Assembly (NCBI GenBank): GCA_025352305.1
Contig: JANXTQ010000248.1
Span: 1-5,455 of the forward strand
Direction: 5' to 3'
Origin: Actinomycetes bacterium
GTDB taxonomy: Bacteria; Actinomycetota; Acidimicrobiia; Acidimicrobiales; RAAP-2
DNA length: 5,455 nt
In this document: one piece after another, positions 1 through 5,455 of the stretch
Numbering within the stretch: position 1 is the stretch's first letter
Layout of the letters: every line of letters begins with the position of its first letter
Translations under genes and position numbers: made by a program
Notes under the pieces: model-generated
Database searches by the model: none
The model's input: the letters and a program-made list of their open reading frames with translations, nothing else
Told to the model about the DNA's origin: nothing

Positions 1-2054
1 CCCCCGCCGGCAATCGCGGGACCGTGACCGGTTAAGCGAACGCGCTGAGCGCGTGCTTCGGCCAAGGTTCGAGCGTTACCCAAGTCGCGCGAGACGCGCA
101 TTTCGTCACCGGCAAACGGTGGCTCGGAGAAGCCGAGAATCTGCACCGGGGTCGACGGCCCGGCACTCTTAATCTGCTCACCCTTGTCGTTGATGAGTGC
201 CTTGACTTTGCCCCATCCGGCACCCGCGACGACGGGGTCGCCGACGCTCAGGAGTCCGTCTTGGATCATGACAGTGGCAACGGGTCCACGACCCACTTCG
301 AGGTTGGCTTCAAGAACCGTGCCGACCGCTCGTCCGCTCGGGCGCGCGACCAACTCTTCGAGTTCGGCTACGAGCAAAACCTGCTCGAGCAGTTCATCAA
401 TGCCGAGGCTCTTTAAGGCCGAGACTTCAACGCAGATGGTGTCGCCGCCCCACTTTTCTGGCACGAGTCCGTGTTCGGAGATCTGCTGGAGAACCCGATC
501 GGCGTTGGCGTCGGCCTTATCGATCTTGTTGACGGCCACAATGATCTTGACGTCGGCCGCTTTGGCGTGATTAATCGCTTCGACGGTCTGGGGCATAACG
601 CCGTCGTCCGCAGCGACGACCAAAATCACGATGTCGGTGACTTTGGCACCGCGAGCGCGCATGGCGGTAAAGGCTTCGTGACCCGGCGTATCGAGAAAGG
701 CAATGTGCTTGCCTTTCCAATCAACGCGGTACGCGCCGATGTGCTGGGTAATTCCGCCGGCCTCGCCCGCAATGACGTTGGTCGAGCGAATGCGGTCGAG
801 CAACATCGTTTTTCCGTGGTCCACGTGACCCATGACGGTAACGACCGGCGCGCGCGGCGCGGTGGCGATCTCGTCGGTGTCGTCGTCGTCTTCAAAGTAC
901 TTAGCGAGCAGGGCCGCTTCTTGCTCTTCGCCCGGATCAACGAGACGAACGGTCGCGCCGATTTCGGCGGCGTACAGCTCGATCATGTCTTCGGTCAAGC
1001 TCTGCACCGCGGTGACGATTTCGCCTTGCAAGAACAAGAAGCGAACGACGTCGGCCGCCGAGCGGTTGAGCTTGGGGGCAATATCTTTTGCCGTTGAACC
1101 GCGCTCCAAAATGATTTCGCCCTCGGGCACCGGTGCGGTGCTCGCGACGTAGGTCGTCATTAATGTCGGCTCTAGTTCCTCAGTACTGCGACGGCGTCGA
1201 CGCGTCTGCTTGCGCTGGGACCCGCGGGGTCCTCCGCCGCCACGCTGCGGTCCGCGCTGGGGCGAACCGGCACCCGGAGCACCGGGGCGAGGTGAACCAA
1301 AACCAGTACTGGCGCCACCGGGACGACTGGGTCCGCCACCAACACCACCCGAACGCGGCGGTCCGCTACGCGGTCCACTCGAAGCACCCATGGGACGTGC
1401 GCCCATCGGGCGCGGACCACTGGAGGATCCCGGACGTGAGGAGTTTCCCGCACCGGGCACCATGCGGCGAGGGGCCGGCGGTGGCGGAATGGGACGACCG
1501 GTCGCGCTCATGGGCGGACGAGGGCCAGGGGGCGGAGCAATGGGGCGCCCCGACGCACTCAGTGGAGGACGTGCGGCACCGCTGCGAGGGTCGCCCTCGG
1601 CGCCACCGCGCTGAGTAGGGCGAATCGTTGTTGGTCCATCGGGAGAAACGGTTCGAACGGGCGGCGCTTTAGGTGGCGCGGTACGCGTACGTACGACACG
1701 AACGGTGTCGGTGCGCGCGGCTTCGACGGCGGGCGCGGCGGTTACTTCAGGTGCAGCTTGCGCCACAACGGGCGCGGGAGTCGGCGGCGCCGCGGTGACG
1801 GTTTCGCTCGGGGCGTCGGCGCCGTCCTTGCCCGGTCGTGAGGGCTTTTTCGCAGCGGCCTCTTCGGGCTGAACTTCGCGGCGCAGGCCCTCAGAGTCAG
1901 CCTTGCGACGAACTCGGTCGGCTTGAGCGTCCTCAATTGACGACGAGGCACTCTTGGCTCCAATACCCAACGTCTGGGTGAGGTCCAAGAGTTCCTTGTT
2001 GGTCAGGCCGATCTCACGCGCGAGTTCGTGCACCCGAATTTTCTTTGTAGCCAA
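1..2054 (-). CDS. infB: Translation initiation factor IF-2, 3' end cut off by the window
   Basis: IF-2 is the cytoplasmic GTPase that brings initiator fMet-tRNA to the 30S subunit and promotes 50S joining. The 684 codons visible contain, in order: an N-terminal IF2_N helical domain ([13 protein letters not shown], from residue 5), a charged and Ala/Pro linker, a Pro/Gly/Arg-rich low-complexity stretch (about 145-282) ending in five arginines (285-289), and a second IF2_N-like domain (about 309-368). A short acidic run DDDD precedes the G domain. That domain shows G1 GHVDHGKT (409-416), G2 around [11 protein letters not shown]3 DTPGH (455-459), G4 NKID (509-512) and G5 SALK (545-548). The beta-barrel domain II follows, and the frame is still open at base 1. 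Domains III and IV, including the fMet-tRNA-binding C2 domain, lie outside. The TTG start at 2054 is forced: an in-frame TGA (2066-2064) lies just upstream, with only AGG AAC GTC between. A GAAGGA Shine-Dalgarno sits 5 bases before the TTG. The frame is intact across the whole visible part. Confidence 0.97.
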   Translation of the reverse strand, partial: MATKKIRVHELAREIGLTNKELLDLTQTLGIGAKSASSSIEDAQADRVRRKADSEGLRREVQPEEAAAKKPSRPGKDGADAPSETVTAAPPTPAPVVAQAAPEVTAAPAVEAARTDTVRVVRTRTAPPKAPPVRTVSPDGPTTIRPTQRGGAEGDPRSGAARPPLSASGRPIAPPPGPRPPMSATGRPIPPPPAPRRMVPGAGNSSRPGSSSGPRPMGARPMGASSGPRSGPPRSGGVGGGPSRPGGASTGFGSPRPGAPGAGSPQRGPQRGGGGPRGSQRKQTRRRRRSTEELEPTLMTTYVASTAPVPEGEIILERGSTAKDIAPKLNRSAADVVRFLFLQGEIVTAVQSLTEDMIELYAAEIGATVRLVDPGEEQEAALLAKYFEDDDDTDEIATAPRAPVVTVMGHVDHGKTMLLDRIRSTNVIAGEAGGITQHIGAYRVDWKGKHIAFLDTPGHEAFTAMRARGAKVTDIVILVVAADDGVMPQTVEAINHAKAADVKIIVAVNKIDKADANADRVLQQISEHGLVPEKWGGDTICVEVSALKSLGIDELLEQVLLVAELEELVARPSGRAVGTVLEANLEVGRGPVATVMIQDGLLSVGDPVVAGAGWGKVKALINDKGEQIKSAGPSTPVQILGFSEPPFAGDEMRVSRDLGNARTLAEARAQRVRLTGHGPAIAGG
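1467..1568 (-). repeat. Imperfect tandem repeat of 2 x 17 codons inside infB
   Basis: IF-2 residues 163-179 and 180-196 are two adjacent copies of one unit, [17 protein letters not shown] and [17 protein letters not shown], with 13 of 17 residues identical. They lie in the Pro/Gly/Arg-rich linker between the two IF2_N domains. Shorter echoes follow, with [11 protein letters not shown] flanked by GSSSGPR and GASSGPR. This linker is known to vary widely in length and composition between bacteria, so repeat expansion here is plausible and probably structurally tolerated. Confidence 0.8.
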
Positions 2055-2059
2055 GACGT

Positions 2060-2065
2060 TCCTTC
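2060..2065 (-). promoter_or_regulatory. Shine-Dalgarno that fixes the TTG start of infB
   Basis: On the minus strand GAAGGA is followed by five bases (ACGTC) and then TTG. The in-frame stop TGA overlaps the left end of this site, so no earlier start is possible. The next in-frame start-type codon is GTG at codon 8, inside the conserved KIRVHELA helix, which would truncate the domain. Confidence 0.75.
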
Positions 2066-2139
2066 ACCTTCGCGGCCGCCTCCAGGGGCGAACACACGTA
2101 TTTTCTAGTCTCTCACAGTTCCCGTTACTGCTTTACCCA

Positions 2140-2379
2140 CTACGTCGCAAGTAACGCGCGAACAACAGTGAGTTCCTCTGACGCAACCACTCGACGTAGT
2201 GCTCGTGACAACGAGCTCGACGCTAGGGACATCGCGCATCGCTCACTCGAACACAACCACGCACCACGACCATCTCCAGGACCAATAAACCAGCCCCGAG
2301 ACGGGTTCCATCCTATGCGTCGAAGTGCGGGCGAACTCGCCCGCACCCGACACACCACGCACGTTCGAATCGGCGTTAT
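2140..2379 (-). CDS. ylxR: YlxR/RnpM family RNA-binding protein with a non-standard start
   Basis: This is a small DUF448 protein encoded between nusA and infB, as in many bacteria. In Bacillus the family member (RnpM) binds RNase P RNA and modulates its activity; the role here is inferred from family and position. Visible signatures are the N-terminal RTCVVCR motif, then GRGAWLC, and a basic helix SLSRALRR. Four cysteines form CX2C and CX4C pairs. Reading back from GTG at 2358, the frame stays open to a TGA at 2400-2398 and encodes PIRTC directly before that GTG, so a start at 2358 would lose the first Cys of the signature. The only candidate starts upstream are ATA (2379) and ATT (2370). 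ATA sits 5 bases after GAGGAG and overlaps the nusA stop as ATAA, where most relatives would have ATG. From ATA the protein is 79 residues, a little short for the family. The gene itself is near certain; the exact start is not. Confidence 0.85.
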   Translation of the reverse strand: MTPIRTCVVCRVRASSPALRRIGWNPSRGWFIGPGDGRGAWLCSSERCAMSLASSSLSRALRRVVASEELTVVRALLAT

Positions 2380-3479
2380 GCCGTCTCCTCGACCTCTTCA
2401 ACGGCTTCGGCCTCAATGACTTCGGGGTCGAGTTCCGCCGCTGGGTCACTCACTTCAATCAACTCAGCAATGTCGTCGGTGAGCGCTTCGGGCACGCCTT
2501 CAACCTCGTCAGACTCTTGGGACTCGCTGCGAATATCAATACGCCATCCGGTGAGACGTGCGGCCAAGCGGGCGTTCTGGCCTTCTTTTCCAATGGCGAG
2601 ACTGAGCTGTTGGTCGTGGACAATGACCGTGGCCGTGCCCGTCTCGTCGTCAAGGCGCACCTCGCGCACGCGAGCGGGCTGCAGGGCGGACTGAATGAAC
2701 TCAATGGGATCGTCGCTGTAGGGAACAACGTCAATGCGCTCACTGCGAAGTTCGTTGGTGACGTTTCGAACTCGCGATCCGCGCGCTCCCACGCAGGCTC
2801 CGACGGGGTCCACCATTGAGTCATTAGACGCCACGGCAATCTTGCTGCGGTGGCCCGGTTCACGAGCCAGAGCCTTGATTTCCACGAGACCGGAGGCGAT
2901 TTCGGGTACTTCGATTTCGAACAACTTCGCAACGAGGGCGGGGTGCGTGCGACTAACAACGATCTGAGGACCCTTGTTGGTTTTGCGCACTTCAACGATG
3001 TAGACCTTGATGCGCGATCCGTGGTCGTAGCGTTCAAAGGCAATCTGCTCGGCCTGGGGCAGCAACGCTTCTACGCGACCAATATCGAGCAGGGTGTAGC
3101 GATTGTCGTTCTGTTGGACCGTGCCCGAGACAATGTCACCTTCGCGGTTCGCGAACTCTTCGTACATCTGGCGACGCTGGATGTCTCGAATCAGTTGCAT
3201 CAAGACCTGCTTGGCCGTTTGAGCAGCGATGCGACCAAAATCTTGCGGGGTGGCGTCCCACTCGCGCGTGACGTTGCCGTCGAGGTCGAGCTCTAAACCC
3301 CAGACCTTGATTTCGCCGGTCTCGGGATTGATCTCGACTTCGGCCTCTTCGGCTGAGTCGTCGCGGCGCTTGTACGCGGCGAGTAGCGCATTGGCGAGGG
3401 CCTGAAGTAGTTCGGCCTCCTCAATGTTCTGGTCCCGCGCAATCTGTCCGAGGGCATCTAAGAATTCAAAATTCGCCAT
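2376..3479 (-). CDS. nusA: Transcription termination/antitermination factor NusA
   Basis: NusA binds RNA polymerase and nascent RNA, and modulates pausing, intrinsic termination and rRNA antitermination. The 367-residue product has the family's layout. The N-terminal polymerase-binding domain (about 1-107) includes [13 protein letters not shown] (80-92). An S1 domain (about 113-178) starts at [10 protein letters not shown]1 (about 183-270) has its GxxG loop as GARG (231-234). KH2 (about 275-317) has the highly conserved [19 protein letters not shown], with loop GKEG (297-300). The last 50 residues (318-367) hold about 20 Asp/Glu and no Lys or Arg, an acidic tail rather than the E. coli-type AR repeats. 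The length is close to that of other actinobacterial NusA proteins. The ATG at 3479 follows the rimP stop by 2 bases, and its AGGAG (3493-3489) lies inside the last codons of rimP, which indicates one transcript and probable translational coupling. The stop TAA overlaps the proposed ATA start of ylxR. Confidence 0.97.
   Translation of the reverse strand: MANFEFLDALGQIARDQNIEEAELLQALANALLAAYKRRDDSAEEAEVEINPETGEIKVWGLELDLDGNVTREWDATPQDFGRIAAQTAKQVLMQLIRDIQRRQMYEEFANREGDIVSGTVQQNDNRYTLLDIGRVEALLPQAEQIAFERYDHGSRIKVYIVEVRKTNKGPQIVVSRTHPALVAKLFEIEVPEIASGLVEIKALAREPGHRSKIAVASNDSMVDPVGACVGARGSRVRNVTNELRSERIDVVPYSDDPIEFIQSALQPARVREVRLDDETGTATVIVHDQQLSLAIGKEGQNARLAARLTGWRIDIRSESQESDEVEGVPEALTDDIAELIEVSDPAAELDPEVIEAEAVEEVEETA
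2385..2390 (-). promoter_or_regulatory. Shine-Dalgarno for ylxR, inside the end of nusA
   Basis: GAGGAG in the last codons of nusA (encoding Glu-Glu) lies 5 bases before ATA at 2379, 14 before ATT at 2370 and 26 before GTG at 2358. Spacing therefore favours ATA, allows ATT poorly and does not support GTG. Because the codons are part of an acidic tail rich in GAG, the match could also be chance. Confidence 0.45.
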
Positions 3480-3481
3480 AA

Positions 3482-3976
3482 CTACTTTCTCCTACTTGCC
3501 TCGGCCGATGAACGACCTTTGGACGGTGACGGCTTCGCCGTGGCCCCCCATGCAAAAACCGTGCGAGCGCGTTCGATGTTGCCCAACTGAACCGTGAGAA
3601 CACCGGCCTCGCGGTCCTCAATGGTGAGTTCGCTCTTCGTCGCGCTGAGCAGCACGCCCTCTAAACGACGCGTGGCCTCTGCGTCGCGTCGCTCGCGCAA
3701 GGTAACGGTGTCGCCCACGGCACTAAGAAAGTGCGCCGGGGTGCGAAGACGACGTTCGAGGCCGGGACTGGCCACGTCCAAGGTGTAGCGACCCGGCAGC
3801 GGATCGTGCTCGTCGAGCCAGGCCGACAGGAGGTGATTGGCTTCGGTGAGGGCCTCTAAGTCAACGCCCTCGGGGCGCGAAACGGTCACGTTGAGCGCTC
3901 CACCGGCGAGTTCGACGTCGTAAAGGTCCAGTCCAATGCGAGAAAGGAGGTCGCGAAAGGGCGTATCGAGGTCCAC
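3482..3976 (-). CDS. rimP: Ribosome maturation factor RimP
   Basis: RimP (DUF150/YhbC family) binds the immature 30S subunit and helps assemble the 3' domain of 16S rRNA. The 164-residue product matches the family in length and signature: an alpha/beta N-terminal domain with LDLYDVELAGGALNVTVSRP (16-35), then YTLDVASPGLERRL (64-77), the family's most conserved segment, followed by HFLSAVGDTVTL. The C-terminal beta-barrel (about 86-140) ends in a variable basic, Ser-rich tail (145-164) with six Lys/Arg. The start is GTG at 3976, preceded by GAGGAG and seven or eight bases. It is the first gene after the hairpin and promoter downstream of proS, and it leads directly into nusA, the usual rimP-nusA pairing. 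Confidence 0.95.
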   Translation of the reverse strand: MDLDTPFRDLLSRIGLDLYDVELAGGALNVTVSRPEGVDLEALTEANHLLSAWLDEHDPLPGRYTLDVASPGLERRLRTPAHFLSAVGDTVTLRERRDAEATRRLEGVLLSATKSELTIEDREAGVLTVQLGNIERARTVFAWGATAKPSPSKGRSSAEASRRK

Positions 3977-4015
3977 TACTTTTCTCCTCTCGCACTCAGG
4001 CCGTGGCCGTCCGGC

Positions 4016-4047
4016 AAAGAAGAAGCGCGGGCACAGAACCCGCGCTT
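4016..4047 (-). terminator. Rho-independent terminator-like hairpin between proS and rimP
   Basis: Bases 4023-4031 and 4039-4047 form a perfect 9-bp stem (AAGCGCGGG with CCCGCGCTT) around a 7-base loop. Read on the minus strand, the stem is followed by CTTCTTTG, so with the two T bases closing the stem the tail is T-rich but broken by C. The plus-strand flank is A-rich, so the structure points in the direction of proS transcription. It lies 58 bases past the proS stop. It can end proS transcripts. If the promoter at 4085-4113 is used, it is also a possible attenuator in the rimP leader. The imperfect T-tract suggests partial rather than full termination. Confidence 0.75.
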
Positions 4048-4084
4048 AAACAAATCCAAACGTCCTTGGCGGACTTTCGGGACC

Positions 4085-4113
4085 AGTGTAGCAGTCGGGT
4101 CCGGCTAACTCAA
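4085..4113 (-). promoter_or_regulatory. Candidate sigma-70-type promoter for rimP-nusA-ylxR-infB
   Basis: On the minus strand a -35-like TTGAGT (4113-4108) is separated by exactly 17 bases from a -10-like TACACT (4090-4085), which carries the extended TGC just upstream. Each hexamer matches consensus at four of six positions. The -35 overlaps the last codons and stop of proS. Transcription would begin near 4078, giving a leader of about 100 bases that contains a small GTCC/GGAC stem (4074-4062) and the terminator-like hairpin. The site is predicted from sequence alone. Confidence 0.5.
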
Positions 4114-5455
4114 TTGGCCCGCGAGCAACGTTTCGAGCGAAATCTCGGTCGTTTGGCCACTTGCGCGCGATCGCACCTCGACGCACGAGCGCTCTAAGCC
4201 CTTGGTGCCCACCATGACGCGCCACGGAACTCCGAGCAGGTCGGCGTCGGCAAATTTGACACCCGGCGACACGTCTCGATCGTCGTAGAGAACGGAGTGT
4301 CCGGCGTTGCGCAGTGCCTCGTAGGCCGCTTCAGCGACCTCGGCGACTTTCTCATTTCGCGCCGCTCCGAGCGCCAGCAACGTGACGTCGTAGGGGGCTA
4401 CGACCTCGGGCCAAATGAGACCCAGTTCGTCGTGATTGGCTTCAGCCAACACCGCGAGAAGTCGGGTGACGCCGATGCCGTAACAACCCATCCAGAACGG
4501 TTGCTCCGATCCGTCTTCACTGACGAATGTCGCGTTTTTCATCTTTGAGGTGTAGTGCAGGCCCAACTGAAAGGTGTGCGCCGCTTCGACGGAGCGCTGT
4601 AAAAACATTTCGTGACCGCAGTTCGAACAGAGGTCCCCCGACTCCACCACCACGTAACTAGCGAAGCTCTCGGGCGTGAAGTCCCGTCCAACGACGACAT
4701 TGATGAGGTGCGTGTCCACACGGTTGGCTCCGGTGACGTACGGATGCGCGGCCGAGGCGAGTGCAAGGTCGCCAACGACGCGAACGTTGTCCAGGTCAAC
4801 GGGACCAATGAAGCCTCGCTTCAGTTCACTATGCGCGGCGAAGTCGGCTTCGTCAAACATTCGCCAGCCGTGGGGAACTCGCGCCTCGCGGTCGCCGGGC
4901 AAAACAATGATCGTCACCGCACCGGTGTCATCAATACAGGCAATTGACTTCATGATTTGCGCGGCGCTGACGCCGAGCAGCGCCGATACGGCCTCAATAG
5001 TTCCCGCATCGGGTGTCGCCACGTCGCTCGGCGCGGGTGCGTCGATGCTGGACGGATCAACTCGCTCGACATCGACGCGGCGAGTCGCGGCCTCAATGTT
5101 GGCCGCGAGGCCGCAGTTCGAACAGGACGCGTAGTGATCCTCACCAACCAGTGACGGAGCCATAAATTCGTGATTGACGTCGCCACCAATGGCTCCCGAC
5201 ACCGCCTCGACGGGGGTAACGGGAATGCCGAGACGCTCAAATATCCGCAGATACGCGTCAAAGGCCCGCTGGTAACTGAGCACCATGAGTTCCTTGTTGG
5301 CGTCAAAGCTGTACGAGTCCGACATTGTGAATTCGCGACCGCGCATCAGGCCCGAGCGCGGACGGGCCTCATCACGAAATTTGGACTGAATTTGATACAC
5401 CGTGACGGGAAGTTGGCGATAACTCTCCACTTCGCCCGACACCAGGCGGGTGACG
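4105..5455 (-). CDS. proS: Prolyl-tRNA synthetase, 5' end cut off by the window
   Basis: ProRS is a class II aminoacyl-tRNA synthetase that charges tRNA-Pro with proline in the cytoplasm. The 449 C-terminal residues are visible, counted here from the first full codon; the family is usually about 570-590 residues, so motif 1 and the true start lie outside. Motif 2 is seen at KFRDEARPRSGLMRGREF (25-42), and motif 3 at MGCYGIGVTRLL (322-333). Between them is the bacterial-type INS editing domain (about 145-255), which resembles YbaK and hydrolyses Ala-tRNA-Pro. Its MKSIA carries the Lys (169) expected at the conserved editing position, followed by the GPVDL and GAN..D.H elements. Two CxxC pairs (CSNC at 111-114 and 276-279) flank this domain. 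The C-terminal anticodon-binding domain runs from about 350 (PYDVTLLAL) to the end. The TAG stop at 4107-4105 is followed by a terminator-like hairpin. Adjacency to rimP-nusA-infB is common in Actinomycetota. Confidence 0.97.
   Translation of the reverse strand, partial: VTRLVSGEVESYRQLPVTVYQIQSKFRDEARPRSGLMRGREFTMSDSYSFDANKELMVLSYQRAFDAYLRIFERLGIPVTPVEAVSGAIGGDVNHEFMAPSLVGEDHYASCSNCGLAANIEAATRRVDVERVDPSSIDAPAPSDVATPDAGTIEAVSALLGVSAAQIMKSIACIDDTGAVTIIVLPGDREARVPHGWRMFDEADFAAHSELKRGFIGPVDLDNVRVVGDLALASAAHPYVTGANRVDTHLINVVVGRDFTPESFASYVVVESGDLCSNCGHEMFLQRSVEAAHTFQLGLHYTSKMKNATFVSEDGSEQPFWMGCYGIGVTRLLAVLAEANHDELGLIWPEVVAPYDVTLLALGAARNEKVAEVAEAAYEALRNAGHSVLYDDRDVSPGVKFADADLLGVPWRVMVGTKGLERSCVEVRSRASGQTTEISLETLLAGQLS

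Noticed and set aside
471..1097. A 208-codon plus-strand open frame opposite the G domain of infB
   Set aside because: It lies wholly antisense to the intact [14 protein letters not shown] region of IF-2, its product has no recognisable domain, and long antisense frames are expected in GC-rich genes.
1133..1618. Plus-strand frames of 161 and 134 codons, the latter Pro/Gly/Arg-rich
   Set aside because: They are the antisense of the low-complexity linker of IF-2. The composition follows from the GC-rich repeats, not from coding selection.
2055..2139. Possible separate infB promoter or terminator in the 85-base gap after ylxR
   Set aside because: I found only poor hexamer pairs, such as TTGCGA-17-TAACGG lacking the final T, and no stable stem with a T-tract. 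GCGGCCGC at 2072-2079 is a palindrome but too short and loop-less to argue function.
2325..3296. Two plus-strand open frames (2325-2819 and 2850-3296) opposite nusA
   Set aside because: Both mirror the codon pattern of nusA, which is complete and well conserved on the other strand, and neither shows a family motif.
3998..4009. GGCC-rich inverted sequence just after the hairpin
   Set aside because: The arms are four bases with a two-base loop, too tight to form a real hairpin.
4003..4197. A 64-codon plus-strand frame across the proS-rimP gap
   Set aside because: It overlaps the terminator hairpin and the antisense of the proS 3' end, and its product resembles no family I know.

Overview
The window carries a conserved bacterial translation/transcription housekeeping cluster, all of it on the minus strand. 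In transcription order, from high to low coordinates, it runs: the 3' part of proS (prolyl-tRNA synthetase), rimP (30S maturation factor), nusA (transcription factor), a ylxR/rnpM-family gene, and the 5' two-thirds or more of infB (initiation factor IF-2). Both outer genes run off the window. I see no mobile element, CRISPR array, tRNA, rRNA or accessory system. Every plus-strand open frame lies antisense to a confidently recognised gene and reads as a shadow.

The order proS, rimP, nusA, ylxR, infB is typical of Actinomycetota. The GC-rich sequence, the GTG and TTG starts, the Pro/Gly/Arg-rich N-terminal extension of IF-2 and the compact NusA with an acidic tail all fit that phylum. A deeper placement, for example in Acidimicrobiia, is only a guess.

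Layout: proS ends at 4105. A good minus-strand promoter (TTGAGT, 17 bases, TGC-TACACT) overlaps the proS stop. About 40 bases downstream comes a 9-bp GC-rich hairpin with a T-rich tail, then rimP about 45 bases further on. The hairpin can end proS transcripts. If the promoter is real, it also sits inside the leader of the rimP-nusA-ylxR-infB transcript, where it could act as an attenuator. rimP and nusA are 2 bases apart. nusA and ylxR abut or overlap at an ATAA sequence. ylxR and infB are separated by 85 bases with no convincing promoter or terminator.

The most unusual points are two. The ylxR reading frame lacks any ATG, GTG or TTG upstream of its conserved RTCxxCR motif, which implies an ATA or ATT start, a short protein missing the first Cys, or a sequence error. 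The second is the promoter-plus-hairpin leader. infB itself must start at TTG because an in-frame stop lies four codons upstream. I did not find a new biological system here.
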